NCBI GenBank assembly: GCA_030049565.1
Contig: JASIKQ010000201.1
Coordinates: 1 to 5,084 of the forward strand
Length of the DNA: 5,084 nucleotides
Direction: 5' to 3'
Source of the DNA: Candidatus Sulfotelmatobacter sp.
Lineage (GTDB): Bacteria; Acidobacteriota; Terriglobia; Terriglobales; Acidobacteriaceae
The notes beneath the pieces are model-generated. The model worked only from the letters and a program-made list of their open reading frames with translations. It was not told where the DNA came from and ran no database searches. The stretch's first letter is position 1; each line of letters begins with the position of its first letter. Positions 1-5,084 of the stretch are shown piece by piece. The translations under genes and the position numbers were made by a program.

Positions 1-636
1 GTCGGCGCCCTGCACCCAAAAAATTACATCTTCGGCAATATTTGTGGCGTGATCGGCGACGCGTTCGAGATTGCGCGCGATCAATAGTGCATCGAGGGCT
101 TGGCGCACAACGTCGGGATGCTGGTTCATGGTTTTCACCAGCTGGATGAAAGCATCGTCCTTCATGCGATCGACTACGTTGTCCATTTCGAGTACCGCCT
201 GGGCCAGTTCGGCTTTGCCCTCGATGAAAGCTTCCAGTGAACGGCGTACCATGGCGCTGACCGCCGCGCCCATGCGGGCGATATCGACCGGCAACTCGGC
301 GGCGGGAAGCTCGACCATGTCCATGACGCGCTCGGCAATGTTGACCGCCTGATCGCCGACGCGCTCAAGATCGGAATTGATTTTGGTGACGGCGAGAATG
401 AAGCGCAGATCGACGGCCATGGGTTGCTGCATGGCGAGCAGGTCGAAGGCACACTCATCAATTTCGCGCTCAGACTGGTTGATGAGGCTCTCGCCTTCGA
501 GGACCAGATGACAGCGGTTCAGATCGCGATCGACGTAGGCCTGGCGGGCGCGGTCGACGGCCTGCTCCGCCAGTCCTCCCATGCGGAGAAGCTTCTGGCG
601 CAGATCGTCAAGACCCTGCTGGAAACGCGTGCGCAT
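1..636 (-). CDS. phoU: Phosphate transport system regulator PhoU (C-terminus cut by window edge)
   Basis: PhoU is a cytoplasmic helical-bundle protein that links the Pst transporter to the PhoR/PhoB-type phosphate response and limits phosphate uptake. The frame from the ATG at 636 is open for 212 codons to the window edge. The protein shows the two tandem PhoU repeats: the first metal-binding motif region, around residues 89-102 (DLERVGDQAVNIAE), and the second at 189-203 (NLERVADHATNIAED), followed by the typical VIFWVQGAD ending. Family members are usually about 215-240 residues, so only a short tail is missing. The N-terminus MRTRFQQGLDDLRQKL fits the usual family start. Only a weak AGG stands in for a ribosome-binding site. 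The gene is the last of the pstCAB-phoU cluster and lies 120 nt downstream of pstB, so it may be co-transcribed or have its own promoter. Confidence 0.95.
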   Translation of the reverse strand, partial: MRTRFQQGLDDLRQKLLRMGGLAEQAVDRARQAYVDRDLNRCHLVLEGESLINQSEREIDECAFDLLAMQQPMAVDLRFILAVTKINSDLERVGDQAVNIAERVMDMVELPAAELPVDIARMGAAVSAMVRRSLEAFIEGKAELAQAVLEMDNVVDRMKDDAFIQLVKTMNQHPDVVRQALDALLIARNLERVADHATNIAEDVIFWVQGAD

Positions 637-653
637 CTAGGAACCTAACCCCA

Positions 654-708
654 GCGGCTAAAGCCGCGATTTATTTGGCACTCACTACGGCGCGGCTGAA
701 GCCGCGCC
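654..708. repeat. Paired REP-like GC palindromes between pstB and phoU
   Basis: Two related perfect inverted repeats occupy most of the pstB-phoU gap. The first, at 654-667, is GCGGCT-AA-AGCCGC (6-bp arms). The second, at 689-708, is GGCGCGGCT-GA-AGCCGCGCC (9-bp arms). They share the core GCGGCT(A/G)AAGCCGC and are 21 nt apart. Neither is followed by a T-run on either strand, so they do not look like intrinsic terminators. The paired arrangement resembles dispersed REP/BIME-type intergenic elements. In the operon transcript they would fold into stable hairpins between pstB and phoU and might affect RNA stability or relative expression; that role is inference. Confidence 0.7.
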
Positions 709-756
709 CCTTCAAAACTCTCCAAAAGCCTTTCTCTTGAACATTTCTTCAATCCG

Positions 757-1515
757 TCACCCGAAGCGGCCGGTAATGTAATCTTCCGTTCTTTTGTCCG
801 ACGGGTTGGTGAAGATTTTTTCCGTCTTATCGAACTCGATCATGCGGCCCAGGAGAAAGAACCCGGTAAACTCAGCGACCCGGGCGGCCTGCTGCATATT
901 ATGGGTCACAATTACGATGGTATACCGTTCTTTAAGCTGAAAGATCAACTCTTCAATTTTTCCCGTGGAGATGGGATCGAGCGCCGAGCAAGGCTCGTCC
1001 ATGAGCAGAACTTCGGGTTCGACCGCCAGAGCTCGAGGGATGCACAGTCGCTGCTGCTGGCCGCCGGAAAGGCTGGCGCCGGATTTTTTGTGAATGTAAT
1101 CTTTGACCTCTTGCCATAGCGCGGCAGAATCGAGCGAGCGGTGCACAATCTCGTCGAGCTTGCGGCGGTCCCGAAAGCCATTGAGCTTCAGCCCGGAGGC
1201 GACGTTGTCATAGATCGACATGGTGGGAAACGGATTCGCCTTCTGAAAAACCATGCCGACGCGGCGGCGAAGCTCGGTGGCGGAAGTGCTGTTGTAGGCG
1301 CTGATTTCCCCAATGCGAACGCTGCCGGTCACGCGCGCCTCGGGAATGGTTTCGTGCATGCGGTTCAGGCAGCGGATGAAAGTGGATTTGCCGCAGCCCG
1401 AAGGACCAATCAGCGCGGTGGCATGGTTGGCCGCAACCGATATTTTGATGTCGTACAGCGCTTGAGTTTTGCCGTACCAGGCGTTCAGGTTCTCGACGTG
1501 GATTTGGACGCCCAT
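757..1515 (-). CDS. pstB: Phosphate ABC transporter ATP-binding protein PstB
   Basis: PstB is the cytoplasmic ATPase of the PstSCAB high-affinity phosphate importer (ATP + phosphate out -> ADP + Pi + phosphate in). The 252-residue length is normal. All ABC motifs are present: Walker [10 protein letters not shown] at 37-45, Q-loop Q91, signature LSGGQ at 149-153, Walker B VLLMDE at 169-174, D-loop SALD at 177-180 and the switch histidine H205. The stretch [17 protein letters not shown] is diagnostic for PstB. One oddity is a proline at 160 in RLCIPRALA, where the family normally has alanine (RLCIARALA). The ATG at 1515 has a GGAG 10 nt upstream (complement of 1526-1529) and starts 2 nt after the pstA stop, so translation of the two is probably coupled. 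Confidence 0.97.
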   Translation of the reverse strand: MGVQIHVENLNAWYGKTQALYDIKISVAANHATALIGPSGCGKSTFIRCLNRMHETIPEARVTGSVRIGEISAYNSTSATELRRRVGMVFQKANPFPTMSIYDNVASGLKLNGFRDRRKLDEIVHRSLDSAALWQEVKDYIHKKSGASLSGGQQQRLCIPRALAVEPEVLLMDEPCSALDPISTGKIEELIFQLKERYTIVIVTHNMQQAARVAEFTGFFLLGRMIEFDKTEKIFTNPSDKRTEDYITGRFG

Positions 1516-1517
1516 GA

Positions 1518-2414
1518 CTATGCCGCTCCGAAGGTACCATGGCGGACGGCAAAACGCACAGCCGCCACGGCGGTCACAATCAGAACGATGAGCACCAGAG
1601 CCCCCGCCCAGGCCTGGCGGTGCCAGTCGTCATAAGGAGACATGCCATAAACATAGATCTGCAAGGGCAGAGCAGCCGTGGGCTGGTTGACGTTCACATT
1701 CCAAAATTGATTGCCGAACGCGGTGAACAGCAGCGGAGCGGTTTCACCCGCCACGCGCGCAAAGGCCAGCATGATGCCGGTGATTACGCCCGAAGTGGCC
1801 GTGCGCAGAGTGATGGAAAGCGTGGTGCGCCAACGGGGAATACCCAATCCATAGGCGGCTTCGCGCAAAGCACGCGGCACCAGCAGAAGCATTTCTTCGG
1901 TGGTGCGGGTGATGGTGGGAACCATCATGATGGCAAGGGCTACGCCTCCTGCCAGCGCCGAAAAATGCCTCTGCGTCAGGACCACCAGAGCATACGCCAC
2001 AATCCCGATCACGATTGAAGGCACGCCGTTCAACACGTCCGCGGTAAAGCGGATGGCATCGCCGAAGCGGTTGCGTCCGTATTCGGCAAGGTAGATTCCC
2101 GCGCCGACGCCGAGAGGCACGCCCAGAATGCTGGCGATGGCGAGAATCAGAAGCGAGCCGACAATGGCATTGGCCATGCCCCCGCCCACTTCGCCCACTG
2201 GTTTGGGAGTCTGCGTGACAAACGCCCAGTTGATCGAGCCAAGGCCGCGGTAAACCAGGTAGGCGAAGATGGCGAACAGGGGCGCGAGCACAACGATGAC
2301 CGTGAGCACCGCCAAACCGGTCATCATGTGATCGGTGACGCGACGCCGCAACGAGATAGGCGGTATAGTCAGTGGCGCGACGGTCTTGGTGTTGTCTGGC
2401 ATAGCTTCAGGCAT
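1518..2414 (-). CDS. pstA: Phosphate ABC transporter permease PstA
   Basis: PstA is one of the two inner-membrane permease subunits forming the phosphate channel with PstC. The protein has about six hydrophobic segments: near residues 32-54, 83-108, 130-147, 151-167, 208-232 and 270-288. Its cytoplasmic EAA loop that docks on PstB is [20 protein letters not shown], starting near residue 184, and the following [20 protein letters not shown] block is typical of PstA. The start is uncertain. The ATG at 2414 gives 298 residues and an 8-nt overlap with pstC (ATGCCTGA). An in-frame ATG at 2402 sits 4 nt past the pstC stop, and a GTG at 2435 would add 7 residues. None has a good Shine-Dalgarno, which suggests translational coupling to pstC. 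The stop is TAG at 1518-1520. Confidence 0.95.
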   Translation of the reverse strand: MPEAMPDNTKTVAPLTIPPISLRRRVTDHMMTGLAVLTVIVVLAPLFAIFAYLVYRGLGSINWAFVTQTPKPVGEVGGGMANAIVGSLLILAIASILGVPLGVGAGIYLAEYGRNRFGDAIRFTADVLNGVPSIVIGIVAYALVVLTQRHFSALAGGVALAIMMVPTITRTTEEMLLLVPRALREAAYGLGIPRWRTTLSITLRTATSGVITGIMLAFARVAGETAPLLFTAFGNQFWNVNVNQPTAALPLQIYVYGMSPYDDWHRQAWAGALVLIVLIVTAVAAVRFAVRHGTFGAA

Positions 2415-3453
2415 GAGCCGCGGAATGTTGACCACGAGTGACAGTCCAAACCAGCAACCGGGCCAGAGCGTTGACTATGATCGTCACTAGAAAAAGCGCT
2501 AGGCCAATTTCGATAAGAGCGGAAAGATAGACGTCGCCGGTAGCCTCAGTGAACTCATTAGCCAAGACGCTGGCCATGGTATATCCCGGCGCAAACAGGG
2601 ACTTCACGATCTCGGGACGATTGCCGATCACCATGGTCACGGCCATGGTTTCTCCCAGCGCGCGCCCCAAGCCGAGGATGATGCCCCCCACAATTCCGGC
2701 CCGCGCATTGCGCAGCACTCCGATGCGAATCATCTCCCACCGCGTCGCGCCCAACGCCAGCGCAGCTTCCCGCTGGTGCTGCGGCACTACCATCAGCACT
2801 TCCCGCGAGATGGAAGAAATAATCGGGATGATCATGATCGCCAGAATGATTCCCGCAGCCAGCATGCTGATGCCGTAAGGCGGACCCTCGAAGAATCCCG
2901 TCCATCCCAGGGTGCGCGCCAGAAATGGCTCGACATAATTACTGAGAATGGGCACCAGCACAAAAACCGCCCACAGCCCGTAGACCACGCTGGGAATGGC
3001 GGCGAGAAGCTCGACAAAGAAGGAGAGCGGTCCGCGCAGGAATGGCGGACACATTTCCGTCGTGAAAACTGCCACCCCGATCGACAGCGGGACGGCGATG
3101 ATCAGTGCCAGAAACGAGGAAACCAGGGTTCCATATACGAAGGGCAGTGCCCCGAAGTGCTCGCTCACCGGATTCCAATCGCTTCCGGCGAAGAAGTTCA
3201 ATCCAAAAGCGTGCCAGGATGGCCCGGAGCGCAATACCAATTCATAGACAATCAGAACCAGCATGCCCAGCACGGCTGCGCCACAAAGCACCATGGCGAA
3301 CTTAAAGATCTGATCGCCGGTTTCGCCATTCGAGATACGCAATACCGGCGCTATCCGATTCGTCGCCGGAGTGAAGTCGCTAACTTTTCTGGCTTCAATG
3401 GGTTGCGAAGCGGGGCTCTCAGGTTGCGGCGTCGGCATGGCGGAATAAGCCAT
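2407..3453 (-). CDS. pstC: Phosphate ABC transporter permease PstC
   Basis: PstC is the second inner-membrane permease subunit of the phosphate importer and the first gene of the operon here. The 348-residue protein has a polar, proline-rich cytoplasmic N-terminus of about 50 residues, then hydrophobic segments near 53-75, 104-130, 144-168, 193-217, 253-277 and 309-335. The EAA loop REAALALGATRWEMIRIGVL (228-247) is the PstB contact. The adjoining GLGRALGETMAVTMVIGN (261-278) and the earlier SFFVELLAAIPSVVYGLWA are PstC hallmarks. The ATG at 3453 has a GGTGAG ribosome-binding site 5 nt upstream (complement of 3459-3464), which supports this start. The N-terminal extension is longer than in many PstC proteins, and an in-frame ATG at codon 6 is an alternative. 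No pstS lies upstream; the next gene is divergent. Confidence 0.96.
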   Translation of the reverse strand: MAYSAMPTPQPESPASQPIEARKVSDFTPATNRIAPVLRISNGETGDQIFKFAMVLCGAAVLGMLVLIVYELVLRSGPSWHAFGLNFFAGSDWNPVSEHFGALPFVYGTLVSSFLALIIAVPLSIGVAVFTTEMCPPFLRGPLSFFVELLAAIPSVVYGLWAVFVLVPILSNYVEPFLARTLGWTGFFEGPPYGISMLAAGIILAIMIIPIISSISREVLMVVPQHQREAALALGATRWEMIRIGVLRNARAGIVGGIILGLGRALGETMAVTMVIGNRPEIVKSLFAPGYTMASVLANEFTEATGDVYLSALIEIGLALFLVTIIVNALARLLVWTVTRGQHSAAHA

Positions 3454-3458
3454 TCCAT

Positions 3459-3464
3459 CTCACC
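3459..3464 (-). promoter_or_regulatory. Ribosome-binding site of pstC
   Basis: GGTGAG on the minus strand sits 5 nt before the ATG at 3453. It is one of the better Shine-Dalgarno matches in the pst cluster and decides the start of pstC. Confidence 0.55.
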
Positions 3465-3476
3465 GTAACAGAATCC

Positions 3477-3493
3477 TGTTAACGTAAGGTTAA
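3477..3493 (-). promoter_or_regulatory. Possible Pho-type operator (TTAACM direct repeat)
   Basis: Read on the minus strand, this stretch is TTAACC-N5-TTAACA, two hexamers in direct repeat with an 11-bp period. That geometry is used by PhoP/PhoB-family response regulators: 7+4 in enterobacteria, TTAACA-like hexamers with about 5-bp spacers in Bacillus. It lies between the divergent pstC and CHAD genes, where Pho control would be expected. Against it, the site is only 24 nt from the pstC start, leaving little room for a downstream promoter, and only two repeats are clear. It could serve the CHAD gene, another promoter, or be chance in an AT-richer spacer. Confidence 0.3.
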
Positions 3494-3617
3494 AAATGGC
3501 TCAAGCGCGCGATCCTCATACGGATAATAGCCGAGGGGTAGTTTCCTGGGCTCCCAGCTTTGATGTTGCCTTTTTGCCGCCAAAATTGTATTTTCTTCTC
3601 CCAAATCGTTTTGCCCT

Positions 3618-4460
3618 ATGCCGATCAATCCTAAGTTGAGCCGCGCGGTTTTTCAGAAGCTTGAAGAAGACCTGGTCAAGCTTTCCTCGAAGCCGCCCGC
3701 CTTCAATGTGCATCGCTTTCGAACCGGCACTCGCCGCCTGCAAATACTCCTGTGTGAGCTCTCTCCCAATCTCGATCGCAATCAGCGAAAACTCCTGAAG
3801 TTGTTGGGACGAGTGCGCCGGCGCGCGGGCAAGCTGCGCGATCTCGATGTTCAGCTGGGGGCTTTGCGCAGCCTGAAAGTTGCCCGCGAGCCCCGGCGCA
3901 AGACCCAGTTGGTGAACCATTTGATCGAGCTGCGCGCGCGGCAGGAAAAGAAATTGAGCCGAGCGGTTGACCAGAAGACGGTAAGCGAGATTCGCAAAAG
4001 GCTGGAACGGGCCCGAAAAGATTTCAAGCCCGCGGCCAGCCGGGATCCTTTGACGGTTGCGAAGGGTATGTTGAAAGAGATCAACAACCAATCGCCGATC
4101 ACGGAGCCATTGCTGCACCGTTACCGCATTCTGGGCAAGCGCGCGCGCTATGCGGCTGAGTTCGCAGGAAATTCTCCCCAGACGCAACAATTCATCGCTC
4201 AACTCAAACGCCTGCAGGATGCACTGGGCGACTGGCATGACTGGCTCACCCTGACCCAAAAGGCAGGTCAGCACTTGGGCGATCTGCGCGAGTCGGTGCT
4301 GGTGGCAGAGCTGCACAACGTAACCGGAGCAAAGTTTCGTCATGCTGTGACCCAGCTGGCGCAGGTGCGGGCCATCCTGGCGGAAGAAAGCACTCCTGCG
4401 CCACAGGTGCCTGCGCGGGCAGCGGCCAGAGTGGCGCGCAGTGCAGCCTCGGCGGCATAA
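3618..4460 (+). CDS. CHAD-domain protein (probable polyphosphate-binding)
   Basis: CHAD (conserved histidine alpha-helical domain) proteins are helical bundles with basic faces and are known to bind inorganic polyphosphate and associate with polyphosphate granules. This 280-residue soluble protein carries the expected blocks: VHRFRTGTRRLQ (31-42, with H32, R35, R39, R40), KLRDLDV (72-78), LHRYRILGKRARYAAEF (166-182, with H167, R170, K174, R175) and LKRLQDALGDWHDW (196-209, with H207). The domain fills nearly the whole protein; there is no CYTH/triphosphatase partner domain, signal peptide or membrane segment. The last 22 residues form an Ala/Arg/Pro-rich tail, probably disordered and basic. 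The start is the only usable one in frame, but it lacks a visible Shine-Dalgarno. Its position divergent from pstC suggests a role in phosphate storage (inference). Confidence 0.88.
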   Translation: MPINPKLSRAVFQKLEEDLVKLSSKPPAFNVHRFRTGTRRLQILLCELSPNLDRNQRKLLKLLGRVRRRAGKLRDLDVQLGALRSLKVAREPRRKTQLVNHLIELRARQEKKLSRAVDQKTVSEIRKRLERARKDFKPAASRDPLTVAKGMLKEINNQSPITEPLLHRYRILGKRARYAAEFAGNSPQTQQFIAQLKRLQDALGDWHDWLTLTQKAGQHLGDLRESVLVAELHNVTGAKFRHAVTQLAQVRAILAEESTPAPQVPARAAARVARSAASAA

Positions 4461-4489
4461 AAATTCCCTTTTTCCAAAAATCCGCTCTA

Positions 4490-4505
4490 TGTGATGTGCA
4501 TCACA
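4490..4505. promoter_or_regulatory. CRP/FNR-family operator, perfect TGTGA-N6-TCACA
   Basis: The sequence TGTGATGTGCATCACA matches the CRP half-sites TGTGA and TCACA exactly, with the canonical 6-bp spacer, and its 6-bp arms (TGTGAT/ATCACA) are a perfect inverted repeat. It lies in the 112-nt gap upstream of the zinc-ribbon gene, centred about 75 nt before the GTG start. If it sits at -41.5 as in class II activation, transcription would start near 4539 with a weak -10-like TACACA at 4527-4532. A further TCACA half-site lies at 4522-4526. The regulator itself is not in the window. Confidence 0.6.
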
Positions 4506-4562
4506 AGTGCGTGGTTAGGGGTCACATACACATTCTTCCTGCGAATGGTAAGTTCTAGCTGC

Positions 4563-4568
4563 GGAGGG
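4563..4568 (+). promoter_or_regulatory. Ribosome-binding site deciding a GTG start
   Basis: GGAGGG is a strong Shine-Dalgarno 4 nt before GTG 4573 and 16 nt before the alternative in-frame ATG at 4585. It therefore favours the GTG as the start of the small zinc-ribbon gene. Confidence 0.6.
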
Positions 4569-4572
4569 TTGT

Positions 4573-4761
4573 GTGCCGGATTCGATGACCTTCACGGCGC
4601 ATTCGGGGCAGGAACTATGCGAGCTGTGCGGGGTCAACCCTGCCAAACTTCAATTCGACATCATCTCCGAGGGAGGTACCCGCCAGCAAGGCCCCTGCTG
4701 TGGCACCTGCGCACACAATCTCCTTGGCGCTCTGGCGCAGATCAGGTCTGAGAATAGGTGA
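4573..4761 (+). CDS. Small four-cysteine zinc-ribbon protein, McsA N-terminus-like
   Basis: This is a 62-residue cytoplasmic protein with two CxxC knuckles: C16-x2-C19 in LCELCGVNPAKLQF and C43-x2-C46 in CCGTCAHNLL, with an extra C42. The spacing and the pattern CxxC-x4-A-(beta strand)-G-(beta strand)-CxxCA resemble the zinc-binding N-terminal domain of McsA/UVR-type proteins, which bind metal and act in stress and protein quality control. Nothing beyond the zinc ribbon is present, and there is no McsB kinase or clpC gene nearby, so function is unknown. The strong GGAGGG supports the GTG start, and the upstream CRP-like palindrome suggests regulated expression. Another reading is a general zinc-finger adaptor without McsA function. 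Confidence 0.72.
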   Translation: MPDSMTFTAHSGQELCELCGVNPAKLQFDIISEGGTRQQGPCCGTCAHNLLGALAQIRSENR

Positions 4762-4830
4762 GCGTTGGAGCCAGCACCCTCCGTTTGCGAATCAGTATCA
4801 ATCGACTCCGCTGAACCTAGAGCTCATAAC

Positions 4831-4870
4831 TAAGGGCTGACAAGCGCGTGCGGGAGTCCAACTGCCCTTA
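4831..4870. terminator. Weak candidate hairpin between convergent genes
   Basis: A perfect 7-bp inverted repeat, TAAGGGC (4831-4837) and GCCCTTA (4864-4870), spans a 26-nt loop between the zinc-ribbon gene and recR and includes the recR stop codon. There is no T-run after it and the loop is long, so it is at best a weak terminator. No better candidate is visible in the 106-nt gap 4762-4867. Confidence 0.2.
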
Positions 4871-5084
4871 CAACTCTCGCCGTCCCTCCATTGCTTTCAG
4901 CATCGTGATTTCATCGGTGTACTCGATGTCACTGCCGACGGGGATGCCCATGGCGATGCGCGTCACCTTTACGGCCATGCGTTTCAGTTGCTGCGAAAGA
5001 TAGGTGGCTGTGGCTTCGCCCTCTACAGTAGGATTTGTGGCGATGATGACCTCATCTACATTTCCGGCATCGACGCGTGTAATC
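4868..5084 (-). CDS. recR: Recombination protein RecR (C-terminal part; N-terminus beyond window)
   Basis: RecR acts with RecO, and with RecF in many bacteria, to load RecA onto single-stranded DNA at gaps during recombinational repair. The window holds the last 71 complete codons, ending at TAA 4868-4870. They encode the end of the Toprim domain and the C-terminal segment: [20 protein letters not shown], then [20 protein letters not shown] and the closing EGRREL, all characteristic of RecR. Full-length RecR is about 200 residues, so the zinc finger and most of the N-terminal half lie outside the window. The gene is convergent with the zinc-ribbon gene and appears intact where visible. Confidence 0.95.
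   Translation of the reverse strand, partial: ITRVDAGNVDEVIIATNPTVEGEATATYLSQQLKRMAVKVTRIAMGIPVGSDIEYTDEITMLKAMEGRREL

Larger units (their letters stand above)
3454..3617. other. Divergent intergenic region between pstC and the CHAD gene
   Basis: This 164-nt spacer must contain the promoters of the pst operon and of the CHAD gene. It is AT-richer than the flanking coding sequence. Visible elements are the TTAAC direct repeat, a 6-bp inverted repeat TAACAG-AATC-CTGTTA at 3466-3481, and a minus-strand TATTAT (complement of 3524-3529) that could act as a -10 box for pstC. No convincing -35 partner is visible for it. No clear plus-strand promoter can be assigned. Confidence 0.5.

Noticed and set aside
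174..461. 95-residue minus-strand frame within phoU
   Set aside because: It is an out-of-frame shadow; the true phoU frame from 636 is open to the window edge and encodes both PhoU motifs.
689..708. Intrinsic terminator after pstB
   Set aside because: The 9-bp GC hairpin is strong, but no T-run follows on either strand, and a related second palindrome next to it points to a REP-type element.
1141..1635. 164-residue plus-strand frame across the pstB/pstA junction
   Set aside because: It is antisense to two well-supported genes, and its product has no recognisable domain.
2776..3468. 230-residue plus-strand open frame opposite pstC
   Set aside because: Its product is low-complexity and rich in Gln, Arg and His, typical of antisense to a membrane protein gene; pstC is unambiguous on the other strand.
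3516..4343. 275-residue open frame on the minus strand opposite the CHAD gene
   Set aside because: It is a shadow of the CHAD gene: the plus strand encodes clear CHAD motifs, while the antisense product shows no recognisable domain and would run through the divergent promoter region.
4491..4751. 86-residue plus-strand frame overlapping the zinc-ribbon gene
   Set aside because: It starts inside the CRP-like palindrome without a ribosome-binding site, and the alternative frame has the GGAGGG site and paired CxxC motifs.
1..5084. tRNA, rRNA, CRISPR array, insertion sequence or defence/biosynthetic system
   Set aside because: No cloverleaf-like segment, regular repeat-spacer pattern, transposase or toxin/nuclease-like protein is visible; every sizeable stretch is covered by the genes listed.

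Overview
This window is an ordinary bacterial chromosomal segment whose core is a high-affinity phosphate-uptake operon. Gene content, GC-rich codon use, the style of the proteins and a paired GCGGCT(A/G)AAGCCGC palindrome between two genes point to a soil Acidobacteriota-like organism. That assignment is inference; no rRNA or other decisive marker lies in the window.

Layout. On the minus strand, reading from about 3453 down to 1, lie pstC, pstA, pstB and phoU. pstC and pstA overlap or nearly abut, pstA and pstB are 2 nt apart, and phoU follows after a 120-nt gap that holds two GC-rich palindromes. phoU runs off the left edge of the window, missing only a short C-terminus. No pstS (periplasmic phosphate-binding protein) gene is present at the head of the operon. 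Divergent from pstC, across about 160 nt, is a plus-strand gene for a stand-alone CHAD-domain protein (3618-4460), a family tied to polyphosphate binding. Next on the plus strand is a short gene (4573-4761) for a 62-residue four-cysteine zinc-ribbon protein resembling the N-terminus of McsA. It is preceded by a perfect CRP-type palindrome (4490-4505). At the right edge, convergent on the minus strand, is the C-terminal third of recR.

How the genes fit together. PstC and PstA form the membrane channel, PstB powers it with ATP, and PhoU couples transporter state to Pho signalling and restrains uptake. The divergent CHAD protein is a plausible downstream partner, because imported phosphate is stored as polyphosphate and CHAD proteins bind it. 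A repeated TTAAC motif with 11-bp periodicity in the shared intergenic region could be a Pho-type operator, but its position is awkward for pstC. The zinc-ribbon gene and recR have no visible link to phosphate.

I do not see a novel multi-gene system here. The items most worth a second look are the CHAD/Pst pairing, the perfect CRP-like operator in front of the small zinc-ribbon gene, and the paired palindrome inside the pst-phoU transcript.
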